Origin: Astrocystis sublimbata | Lineage: Eukaryota > Ascomycota > Sordariomycetes > Xylariales > Xylariaceae | Assembly (NCBI GenBank): GCA_022453515.1 | Contig: JAJNNY010000009.1 | Span: 1 to 64,000 of the forward strand | Length of the DNA: 64,000 nt | Direction: 5' to 3' | Part shown: piece after piece, positions 1 to 9,722 of the stretch | Layout of the letters: each line of letters opens with the position of its first letter | How positions within the stretch are numbered: position 1 is the stretch's first letter | Program-made: the position numbers and the translations under genes | Notes under the pieces: model-generated | Database searches by the model: none | What the model saw: only the letters and a program-made list of their open reading frames with translations | What the model was told of the DNA's origin: nothing

Positions 1-1013
1 CCTATCAGATCTAGGCATAGTACCATATGTGACAACTCGGCTCGCGTGACGTTTGCGACATTGTGCTCAAGGGCACTAAATAACTAGCTCGGACTCTACT
101 CAAATGCCATAATTGACTGGCAATTCAATAAGCGTACACGTCTCTAAGACATGAGCTTGACTGAATGTCTCAGATATCACAAGATGCTCAGCACTTCAGG
201 GGTCTTTCCTCGACATGAGTGATCCACTAATCGAACAACTATCATAATCGACCGCACTACAAAGAGATTTGCAGCGTCTTTTGAACATTGCAGTACTGTA
301 AACCTATATGCATCTAGTAACGCAGTGTATTGGAAGCTATGTATTTGCCTCCTGGCCAAGTTTACTTGGAGAATCCTCAAATACACTGGTCGTATGTAAA
401 TCAACAGTTGGTGATATCATTTCGATGAACACATACAGACAGCTTCGGCCGGCTCGTATACAAGTGTGAGCTGTTAAAGTAACTCGTTGGGTATTACGGA
501 AGCAACGACATCATCTTTAGCAATACCTGAAGGTCTGTTAGAAGCAAGAAGTAAGTGCTAGGTAGGAGCTGATGGCACTTGCCACAAACGTAGGGAAGAT
601 TGTGCAAAGATAGGTGTTACCCGACCTACTTGAACAACCTGATGTAAGGTTTCCCTTTAAACAGTGACTCTTTTCGTCATGCTGAATACAACTAGGCAGT
701 TCCCTAAAATTTATCTAGTTGACACTCCATCCTTCCCGGTCAACAAATAATTCATAAATAATCAACGAATAACTACCACGTCATAGATACATGTATGCCA
801 ACGTGCTGTTACTTGGTGGTACCTACTTGAGGCAGGAACGAGTATGGCCTATTAGGCTCCTCACCTGCCTGCCTACTTGTCTACCTGGGTAGGCACTCAG
901 CAACAAACTCACGCCTTCCTCACACGCTCAGGCACCTCGCCTTAGGCACCTACCTACCCGGCCCATCCCTCCCACCCACCCTCTTGATACCATTTGTCCG
1001 CCTGTTTACATCA

Positions 1014-1092
1014 ACGGAATTGGTGTAGTGGTTAACATTTCGGATTCTCATAAAGTCTTCCGAAGCCAGGGGTTCGATTCCCCTATTCCGTG
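1014..1092 (+). tRNA. tRNA-Glu (anticodon CTC), probably with a 7-nt intron
   Basis: A cloverleaf can be drawn by hand. The 7-bp acceptor stem is 1014-1020 with 1085-1091, all Watson-Crick, followed by discriminator G1092. The D arm has the GTGTAGTGGTTAACAT block typical of eukaryotic tRNA-Glu. The anticodon stem is TCGGA/TCCGA, and the T arm is AGGGG-TTCGATT-CCCCT. The anticodon loop is 14 nt instead of 7. Removing 7 nt (TAAAGTC) after the base 3' of CTC restores a normal loop with anticodon CTC at the canonical intron position (37/38). The identity is inferred from the D-arm sequence and anticodon. Confidence 0.85.
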
Positions 1093-1844
1093 ACTTTTTT
1101 CCCTCCCCTTCCGCTCGCTACCTTTTGCTTTCTCCCCTTTTCTACCCCCGCCATATGCTCCCTTTGGTGTGATTGTAATTCATCCTTCATGGTGCGACGC
1201 ATATCATAATAGGATTCGTGGTAATCAGGTCTGAGATGCTTTTTGATATGTGATACATAATGCGCCGAGGTCTCGAACATAGTGGGCTTGCACAACACAG
1301 GTAAGGCTACAGTTTACGAACCATGGATGAGCAATCGTGACAGAACCAACAAATTATTTCCCGCTCTCCCCAATTGTGATTGTTAGCGCAATAGAAGTAA
1401 GAGAGCCGGTGAGATTGGTCGTCATTCACCAATGCAAACAGGCCAAGATGATGGCTTCGAGGAACAGCCAAGCTACTAGCAGACAGCACACTCATGTAAA
1501 GAGCTGTCGTTCAGTCGGGAAATTCTTCAATAGCAACAGTCTCAAACCAATTGGAGCATCCGGCAATATAGATAAGCCCCATTTCCTAAGATCTTAGGTC
1601 AACTACATTCTTTCCTACCAGGTACCACTACGTAATATAAGTGATAACTCCCTACATTTGAGCCTTACGCAGATATGGTTTCAATTCTTATCATGTTAGC
1701 ACACCTTGCATATGGTCAATCCGAAGCACTCGGACGCATATCCTTACTCCATTGGAAGCTTCGCTGCAACACGCAGCATTCAGTACCATAGCATCAGCAT
1801 GAATGGATATATATTATGCCAAATATTAGCAGTAACGTTATCCA

Positions 1845-2365
1845 CGGGCAAGTGTCACACACGGGCAAGTGTCGCACTTTTTCTTAAACTTTTAACTTCT
1901 AATTTTATATATATATTTCTTTACAATAATATAATAGTTTAATAATCTAACAAAAGCCGATCTATAGCTAGCGTTTTAAGCTAAAAACTGTAACCCTAAA
2001 ACTATCCTTACAAAAGTTTAGTTAAATCTATAATATCTACGCCTATATATTACAGCAAAGAATCAATAGTAACACGCCTTACTATATTACTAATTATTAA
2101 ATTATCGAATATTTAATAATTAGTAATATAGTAAGGCGTGTTACTATTGATTCTTTGCTGTAATATATAGGCGTAGATATTATAGATTTAACTAAACTTT
2201 TGTAAGATAGTTTAGGGTTACAGTTTTTAGCTTAAAACGCTAGCTATAGATCGGCTTTTTTAGATTATTAAACTATTATATTATTGTAAAGAAATATATA
2301 TATAAAATTAGAAGTTAAAAAGTTAAGAAAAAGTGCGACACTTGCCCGTGTGTGACACTTGCCCG
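1845..2365. mobile_element. AT-rich fold-back element at the palindrome centre (possible MITE)
   Basis: The central block starts and ends with inverted copies of a GC-richer stretch in which CGGGCAAGTGTC occurs twice (about 1845-1880, mirrored at about 2330-2365). Between them lies strongly AT-rich DNA that reads as a second, internal inverted repeat around the axis. This looks like a small non-coding element with subterminal repeats. Because the whole neighbourhood is palindromic, no target-site duplication can be identified. No transposase ORF is present. The element call is an inference; the AT-rich palindromic structure is directly visible. Confidence 0.4.
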
Positions 2366-3116
2366 TGGATAACGTTACTGCTAATATTTGGATAATATAT
2401 ATCCATTCATGCTGATGCTATGGTACTGAATGCTGCGTGTTGCAGCGAAGCTTCCAATGGAGTAAAGGATATGCGTCGAGTGCTTCGGATTGACCATATG
2501 CAAGGTGTGCTAACATGATAAGAATTGAAACCATATCTGCGTAAGGCTCAAATGTAGGGAGTTATCACTTATATTACGTAGTGGTACCTGGTAGGAAAGA
2601 ATGTAGTTGACCTAAGATCTTAGGAAATGGGGCTTATCTATATTGCCGGATGCTCCAATTGGTTTGAGAACTTTGCTATTGAAGAATTTCCCGACTGAAC
2701 GACAGCTCTTTACATGAGTGTGCTGTCTGCTAGTAGCTTGGCTGTTCCTCGAAGCCATCATCTTGGCCTGTTTGCATTGGTGAATGACGACCAATCTCAC
2801 CGGCTCTCTTACTTCTATTGCGCTAACAATCACAATTGGGGAGAGCGGGAAATAATTTGTTGGTTCTGTCACGATTGCTCATCCATGGTTCGTAAACTGT
2901 AGCCTTACCTGTGTTGTGCAAGCCCACTATGTTCGAGACCTCGGCGCATTATGTATCACATATCAAAAAGCATCTCAGACCTGATTACCACGAATCCTAT
3001 TATGATATGCGTCGCACCATGAAGGATGAATTACAATCACACCAAAGGGAGCATATGGCGGGGGTAGAAAAGGGGAGAAAGCAAAAGGTAGCGAGCGGAA
3101 GGGGAGGGAAAAAAGT

Positions 3117-3195
3117 CACGGAATAGGGGAATCGAACCCCTGGCTTCGGAAGACTTTATGAGAATCCGAAATGTTAACCACTACACCAATTCCGT
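3117..3195 (-). tRNA. tRNA-Glu (CTC), mirror copy in the second palindrome arm
   Basis: This is an exact reverse-complement copy of the tRNA at 1014-1092, with the same acceptor stem, D arm, 14-nt anticodon loop and T arm. The two genes diverge away from the palindrome axis. If the palindrome is an assembly artefact, this copy does not exist as a second gene. Confidence 0.8.
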
Positions 3196-4290
3196 TGATG
3201 TAAACAGGCGGACAAATGGTATCAAGAGGGTGGGTGGGAGGGATGGGCCGGGTAGGTAGGTGCCTAAGGCGAGGTGCCTGAGCGTGTGAGGAAGGCGTGA
3301 GTTTGTTGCTGAGTGCCTACCCAGGTAGACAAGTAGGCAGGCAGGTGAGGAGCCTAATAGGCCATACTCGTTCCTGCCTCAAGTAGGTACCACCAAGTAA
3401 CAGCACGTTGGCATACATGTATCTATGACGTGGTAGTTATTCGTTGATTATTTATGAATTATTTGTTGACCGGGAAGGATGGAGTGTCAACTAGATAAAT
3501 TTTAGGGAACTGCCTAGTTGTATTCAGCATGACGAAAAGAGTCACTGTTTAAAGGGAAACCTTACATCAGGTTGTTCAAGTAGGTCGGGTAACACCTATC
3601 TTTGCACAATCTTCCCTACGTTTGTGGCAAGTGCCATCAGCTCCTACCTAGCACTTACTTCTTGCTTCTAACAGACCTTCAGGTATTGCTAAAGATGATG
3701 TCGTTGCTTCCGTAATACCCAACGAGTTACTTTAACAGCTCACACTTGTATACGAGCCGGCCGAAGCTGTCTGTATGTGTTCATCGAAATGATATCACCA
3801 ACTGTTGATTTACATACGACCAGTGTATTTGAGGATTCTCCAAGTAAACTTGGCCAGGAGGCAAATACATAGCTTCCAATACACTGCGTTACTAGATGCA
3901 TATAGGTTTACAGTACTGCAATGTTCAAAAGACGCTGCAAATCTCTTTGTAGTGCGGTCGATTATGATAGTTGTTCGATTAGTGGATCACTCATGTCGAG
4001 GAAAGACCCCCTGAAGTGCTGAGCATCTTGTGATATCTGAGACATTCAGTCAAGCTCATGTCTTAGAGACGTGTACGCTTATTGAATTGCCAGTCAATTA
4101 TGGCATTTGAGTAGAGTCCGAGCTAGTTATTTAGTGCCCTTGAGCACAATGTCGCAAACGTCACGCGAGCCGAGTTGTCACATATGGTACTATGCCTAGA
4201 TCTGATAGGCGGTCATCAACATTCGTTTCCAGAAATCCATGAGGAGCAGTTTGAATATGTTATCATTCGCCCACATTAGATGTAGATAGA

Positions 4291-6917
4291 CTATGGGATT
4301 TCGAAAAAGGGCCCGTTCGGCATCGATTGGGAGAACGGGTCATTATCATCCTGCGTCATCGACTGAATCCATTCATTCTGCAACTCTGGAGGCATCAACC
4401 CCAGAAAAGGATCGAAGTCTCCCGGGTCGTACATAGACGTATCGTTACGTGTCGTCCCCAAAGGTATTGTAGCTGAGGGTGTAGAGTTTAGATTGGAATG
4501 CAGCAGCTGCGTGTTCATACCTGCGAGCTCCTGTGATACCTGAGTCATAGGTGGAATCGGCTGCATTTGTTGTTCCGGCACTATCATTTCATTTATATGT
4601 CCCGGCCTCGGTATCTGCATTTGTGTCTGAGAAAGTGGCGCTTGCTGTTGGGGGCGCTCCGCCTGTTGCAGATCGCGCACACGCTTGGTTTTCGCTATCA
4701 GCTTGTTAATGGGCTGACCGAAGTCGTCGCCCTGCTCTGATCTGACGTGAAACTTGACCGACAGCCACTTCTCATAAACCAAAGTCGCATATGCCCACGC
4801 CTTGTCGCATAAGGGAGAGGGCGGCCGGATGCATATCTCGGACAGAACGAACGCTAAACTCTGCCACTGGATGTACGTGTACGAATGCCAAGCGAAGCGG
4901 TCCAGACTAGAGTCGTCCATTATTTTCAATGTCCTCTGGTGTATGTCAATCGCGCAGATGAATGCTTGGTCGCGTAGTGCTTGTTCGTCAGTTTCGACTC
5001 CGGAGTCCCCCTGATTCTTACTCGTGTTGTCATTGTTGCCCCGAGGAGAACTGGCCTCTGCCTTTCGTTTTCGGAGAATAAGTTCATTGTATATAACAAA
5101 TGCCCTGACTCGCCCTGTAGATATGTAACAAATCTCTTTTGCGAGACGTAGAACAGGTTGGGTTGTATCCCAATGTTCAACATATTGTTCAACCCATTTA
5201 TCGTGTTCATCCATGATGCGAAGACGGCTGTCAAGTGGCAAATGGCCGGCTCTAAGAAAAGGGTCAGCGTTACGTTTGCCCTCGCAGTAAAAAAAAAAGG
5301 AAAAGCACAGGCTGAGTTGAATAGAATAGGTACGTATGGACAATTAGTCCATGCTTGATGACGAACTTGAGGTACGGCACTCACTGTTTCACCTTTTGGA
5401 TAATCCTGGAGGAGTGCAATCTAGTATGCATGATTGTCATCTCGGTGGCTTGATTGCTCTCGGGTGGTGGTTGCATCATATCGCTAGAGAGGTCTGAATC
5501 ATTCACATTGAGTGGCCAGTGTGTATCGAGGGCTGTCTTCTCGGCAGCCACGCCGAGTTCGTAGCCGTGGTACTCTGTAGATCGATGGTCGAGCATACAG
5601 ATATGATGCCAGATACGGCGCCGCATCTCCGTTTCCAAGGGCGGCAGGTTGAAGGCAGTTCCATCCCGATGAAAACCCATGGAGCGCGCTATGTGGGAGC
5701 ATAACGCGATTAATGACCATACTGTGCGTGTCCCGTCATCTGACCGTAGCACTGAGACGTAGAGGACAGCTGCTTGTAGCAGCAATGTGTTGTGCGTACT
5801 AAGTAGATTAGCACGCGCCAGTGCCTGCTCTACTGCAAACTTGTATCGCTCAAGAAGGACAAGGCGTGATTCTCCCAAACTGTTGGCACACTGGTCCGGA
5901 TCTATGCTGATAACCGCCGAGTAATAAATCGCAAACAGAAGTGCTTCTGTCTGCTTTCCGATAGAGTCCGGTGAAAACGCAGCACCCCAGAATAGTCGTA
6001 TCAGTGTTGGCGCATGAAAGATCCGAACTACTGGTGACACATTGTCGTTGAACAGTTGGAATAACTTCATGCAGGACTCGAGGGAAGGATGAAAGTCGCG
6101 TAGAGAATGAGCCAGAGACCGGTATCCCAGCAAGGCTGCATTCGGGCCAATGGAGCTTGGGTTGGGGGTTTCGGTATCATAGAATGGAGGGCTCTCTTCT
6201 ATTTGGGGGGAATCCTCTTCCTTAGAACCAGAGTCGAGGAACATATCTCGTAATTGTTCAATCTTCATGCCGTTAGTTCACCATCTCATCAGCAGTAGCA
6301 AGGTCCAAGCGACTAACCGACTCTGTAAGATCTGCCCACATAATGTTACTAACATAGCGACTTTGGGACTCCTCAACTATAAGGCGACCCAACTCCGGGG
6401 CCGCCTCGGGCCCCTGATCCGCATCGTCGACCTGGGCCGTCCTATCCTGAGCGTGTGATCCCGACGGTAGGTTAAACTCCACGCCCCGATCCTTGGCTTG
6501 CTGCTGCAAATGCCTAATTGTCATTTCAAGCTGGGAAAGTCGGTCCATCACCTTGCCATCCACACCCGCTTGGCGTGACCGCTTAGCTGCGCGGCCCGCC
6601 CCGGGAGGATGAACGCAGTTTGCGCCGGCCCGCTGCACGCATCGGAGTATATTAGTTCAGATCTGTGAGTTATCACATTACGAGCTATGCTTGTGTATAT
6701 CGCAATGTGAGATGCAGAAGGGGACGTAGAAACTGTATATACGCACCACGCAGTTGGCACATGGTTGGCGCCGATCGCATTTGACTTTGCGCTGCCTGCA
6801 CAAAACACAACTCCGGAGATGTGTGGGCTGGCCGTGCTGCGGAGAACTGGAATCTGCGGCATTAACCTCCCCGTTCGATGGGGTCTCTATTGCTGCATTA
6901 TCTGGCGTTGTGATCAT
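4291..6917 (-). CDS. Zn2Cys6 fungal-specific transcription factor
   Basis: A nuclear transcription factor assembled from four exons, all joined in phase 0: 6747-6917, 6318-6632, 5393-6262 and 4291-5280, giving 781 aa. The binuclear zinc cluster spans the first intron, with C37, C40, C47, C53 and C56 in exon 1 and C63 in exon 2, at normal spacing. A short hydrophobic heptad-like stretch follows (MDRLSQLEMTIRHLQQQ), as expected of a dimerisation linker. The middle of the protein matches the fungal-specific transcription factor domain, including the MRRRIWHHICMLD segment. The C-terminal tail is Q/M/P-rich. Intron 2 (6263-6317) needs an AAG acceptor and intron 3 (5281-5392) a GTGAAA donor, so these two splices are less certain. 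The target genes are unknown. The gene starts about 80 bp beyond the palindrome. Confidence 0.85.
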
Positions 6918-7615
6918 ATTAATACTGAACGCGGTGTGTTCCGCGTCTTCAGGTGTTTTGTTGAGCTTGGTATGTGATGAGTCAGGATCTCATGGTCTGA
7001 TGCAATGAAGACCCCAAGCCCGGAATGGGCCCGGATACAGTGGTTTCGAACCGTCCATTTGTTCTGGGGTTCTGAAAGTAGCATTGAGGAATTCGCGCTT
7101 GTCGCGCCTCTTAGCATTTCTAACCTAAACAAGTTAACCAACGACCGACCGTCTTCGGGGAAGTCTTATTGTCGTGAACAATAACATAGTATAGGTACCT
7201 AATATCAACAAGATAGGCAGTACACCGAGGACGACTCCAGCTCCTTACAGGGTATGAATAGTATTGTTACCTACGTACCTAGTCTGCCATTTGACCTGCG
7301 TGTAAAATGAGTGAAGTCGTGTACTGGCACCATGTTCAGTCTGCGTTTCGTAGGTACATGTATGTAATGATCATGCCAAGACATCAGGGCCTGAACTTCG
7401 GAGGCCAGGGGACCTGAACATCTGCATATTCAGCGAAGTGTCAAAAGTTAGGTGTAATGGTTGATGATGAAAAGGGCCAGATATTCCGTCGCGAGTTCTA
7501 GATACCCATCTCGCCCATGATCCTGAGCGTAAACGTAGGTAGTCCGCCCCGTACGCACGTCATGACCCAAGAGACTGGAACCGTAAAGGTAACGGATACG
7601 GGCAGGGAACGTAAT
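6918..7615. other. Intergenic region upstream of the Zn2Cys6 gene
   Basis: I see no coding potential here. This is the presumed promoter side of the minus-strand transcription factor. Several short GTACCTA/TAGGTAC-like words occur, of the type scattered through other intergenic parts of the window. Confidence 0.4.
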
Positions 7616-8480
7616 AACCTACCGTAGAGCGCCAAGGGGGTTTTTCACACAGCTGTTAGGTAGCCTGTCGTAATTCCTTCAGGCTGTTAGATCCGAAGCC
7701 CACTAGTATAATCAAGGTATTTTTCCTATAGCCTGTCCATAGGCAAATGCCACACTGGTCAAATCTGGATTATAGTAGGTAGGCACGAACAGGTTCGCCA
7801 GGGTATAGAAGGCACGACCGAAAAAATAATCAGCTAGAAATAAGTTTAGGTTAATAGGTCTAGTCTAGTATAAAATAGATATTATTATAATTATATATTA
7901 AAACCTAGTTAATTAATATAATAACTTATAAATAAATAAAAATAGAGTAATTAGTATATATTGGTTTTAATCCTTATCAAACGTCTAATGTGGGGGAAAA
8001 CGCTTGCTCTTTCCTTACACACAGTTGTATATAGTATACATATTAGAATCGATTATGTTATACACAGTTGTTCATATGGGCGAAAGACGCCCGCGGCGTA
8101 ATACGACGAGACCAACAACGCTACATCACATGGCCGGCCGTCCGTCTACGGCCGGCATGACAAAATCCCGTCCTGCCGGAGCGGCGACTATTTCGAGCTC
8201 GCCGACTGAACCTTATCAAATAGGCCACGCACACCAGATGAAAATGCCAGAAACATAAAAGCGTGGGCAGAAGGGCTGCCCTGGAGCAGTCGTTTCCTCT
8301 CTCACGACTGCGCTGACGTGAACCTTTAAAACTGCAACCACTTCCATCACTTCCATCACTACCGTCACGAGAGTAATTAGTATATAGCTTTAAATAATAT
8401 CGGAAAGACTACCACAGTCTACGGCTACCATTTTAGCTGACAGCAGTGTGAAAAACCCCCTTGGCGCCCTACGGTAGGTT
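7616..8480. mobile_element. Non-autonomous DNA element with terminal inverted repeats
   Basis: The left end (7616-7650) and the reverse complement of the right end (8446-8480) match over about 35 bases with one mismatch. Both begin AACCTACCGTAG and continue through GCGCCAAGGGGG. Similarity fades further in. The interior is non-coding, with an AT-rich block at about 7836-7980. A 17-bp direct repeat (AGAGTAATTAGTATATA) occurs at 7944-7960 and 8370-8386. No target-site duplication is clear, although a TA lies inside both ends and would fit a Tc1/mariner-like target. About 865 bp with no transposase ORF suggests a MITE or a decayed remnant, possibly altered by RIP. Confidence 0.65.
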
Positions 8481-8706
8481 CTGACAACGTTTCAGCCAAT
8501 CAAAGCCAAATCAGCACTACCTAGGCCCGTGCTAGGTATCTACCTAAAGGTACCAAGTTCACACCGATGCCTCATACCCCGTCGGAATATTCCAGCAGTA
8601 TGCACGCAAATTATAAGAGAATATGATCAGCATCAAGAGACCAATAGCTCTGATACCACGACTATCATTCACACCAACGCTACGGCCGTATCAGCAGCGC
8701 ATCAGT
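8481..8706 (+). promoter_or_regulatory. Presumed 5' region of the HIT hydrolase gene
   Basis: A short non-coding stretch lies between the inverted-repeat element and the HIT-family gene. It holds clustered CCTAGG/CTAGGTA words at about 8518-8545. The element ends only about 230 bp before the ATG, so it may contribute promoter sequence. An in-frame upstream ATG lies at 8623. Confidence 0.3.
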
Positions 8707-9533
8707 ATGAGTAGCAACTCCACTGGCGCTTCCGCGCGTCCCAAGGGCCCCCCTCTTCACTTTGGGCCATTTGAGGTTACCACACAGGTACTACCACCAC
8801 TCACCAGACGTACATACATACTTCGAGGCACTCACTCGTTCCTTTACACATCGACTGACTCGCCCAAATACATCAAAGATGTGCTAAAACTAATTAAGAA
8901 AAAAAACACCAGACATTCATGACAACACCCCACAGCTTCGCCCTCGTGAACCTAAAGCCGCTGCTGCCAGGCCACGTCCTCATCTGTCCGCGGGCGCCTC
9001 ACAAGCGGCTGACGGACCTCTCACCAGCCGAGCTAACAGACCTCTTCACCTCGGTGCAGCGCGTGCAGCGGATGCTGGCGCGGTACTACTTCTCATCCCC
9101 TCAAACCTCATCCTCTGCCTCTGCCTCTCCTAAAGCCACAGCCTGGGACTCCAAACAGACGTCAAACTCTCATTCGGGCGGAGAGACAACAGCAGCAGCG
9201 CCCGAAGCAGGTTCCTTCAACATTGCGATACAGGACGGCGCGGAGGCCGGGCAGACCGTCGCACACGTCCACGTCCACGTGATCCCGCGGATCCGTGGCT
9301 GGACGGCCAAGGACTCGCAGACCGAGGGCGACGCCATTTACGAGCTGATGGCCGCCGAGCCCGGGAACGTGGGTGGCGCTCTCTGGGATCGGGTGGTGAG
9401 CAGCCGGCCACAGCCCGGCGGGGCGTTCCCCCGCATAGAGGACGCAGACCGGATGGCGCGTTCGATGGGGGAGATGGAGGCCGAGGCAGATGCGTACAGA
9501 GACGCGTTGGCCAAGATGGGAGAGGGTGAATGA
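8707..9533 (+). CDS. HNT2: HIT-family dinucleoside polyphosphate hydrolase (Fhit/Hnt2-like)
   Basis: Predicted to cleave Ap3A/Ap4A-type dinucleotides into nucleotides. Two exons (8707-8787 and 8913-9533, phase 0) give 233 aa. The Fhit-type opening reads FGPFEV before the intron and PHSFALVNLKPLLPGHVLICPR after it. The histidine triad HVHVHVIPR carries the catalytic His, preceded by the conserved FNIAIQDG-x-x-AGQTVAH segment. A low-complexity S/T/A-rich insert of about 40 residues sits between the helical segment and the triad, as in yeast Hnt2, and explains the length compared with human FHIT (147 aa). An in-frame ATG at 8623 would add 28 residues rich in R, S, T and hydrophobics with no acidic residue, which could be a mitochondrial presequence. 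The gene is convergent with CTF18. Confidence 0.9.
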
Positions 9534-9722
9534 ATAAGCAAAGTAATCATACATTAAGCAAAAGCATACATGGCAAGCTACACATTTCGCCTTATTAGAA
9601 ACCCTTATTTATATACATGTGGAGGGTTTAATAGACAAAGCCCATAAATTCCTTTATCCCATATACGCCGATCATATGCACGCTTTCAAAACTCCCAAGC
9701 TGTCTACATTGACACTATAAGT

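Larger units (their letters stand above)
1..4209. repeat. Large near-perfect inverted duplication (palindrome)
   Basis: Bases 1-2101 are the reverse complement of about 2112-4209, with a spacer of about 10 nt at 2102-2111. Mirror positions sum to about 4209-4213, drifting by single-base indels. The outer arms that I compared are identical except for one homopolymer difference (4 versus 5 C/G near 205 and 4008). Differences cluster near the axis (about 1540-2060 against 2150-2670) and are mostly single-base indels. The palindrome reaches base 1, so it may continue to the left outside the window. It holds a tRNA-Glu on each arm and an AT-rich centre. Only short ORFs occur in the arms and none looks like a gene. 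It is either a true inverted duplication or a fold-back assembly artefact. Confidence 0.95.

Noticed and set aside
1985..2225. TAACCCTA/TTAGGGTTA words near the palindrome axis, possible telomere repeat
   Set aside because: Single imperfect occurrences, not a tandem (TTAGGG)n array. They do not support a telomere or fused chromosome ends.
1083..3126. Mirror-image ORFs of 62-86 codons in both palindrome arms
   Set aside because: They overlap the tRNA or flanks, have no recognisable domains, and are duplicated only because the DNA is duplicated.
4926..5384. Alternative frame extending the Zn2Cys6 gene past its third intron
   Set aside because: Reading on in this frame ends early, while the phase-0 junction at 5393/5280 leads into a 330-codon open frame.
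9162..9554. Antisense ORFs over the HIT hydrolase exon
   Set aside because: They are shadows of a GC-rich coding exon whose sense frame has the histidine triad.
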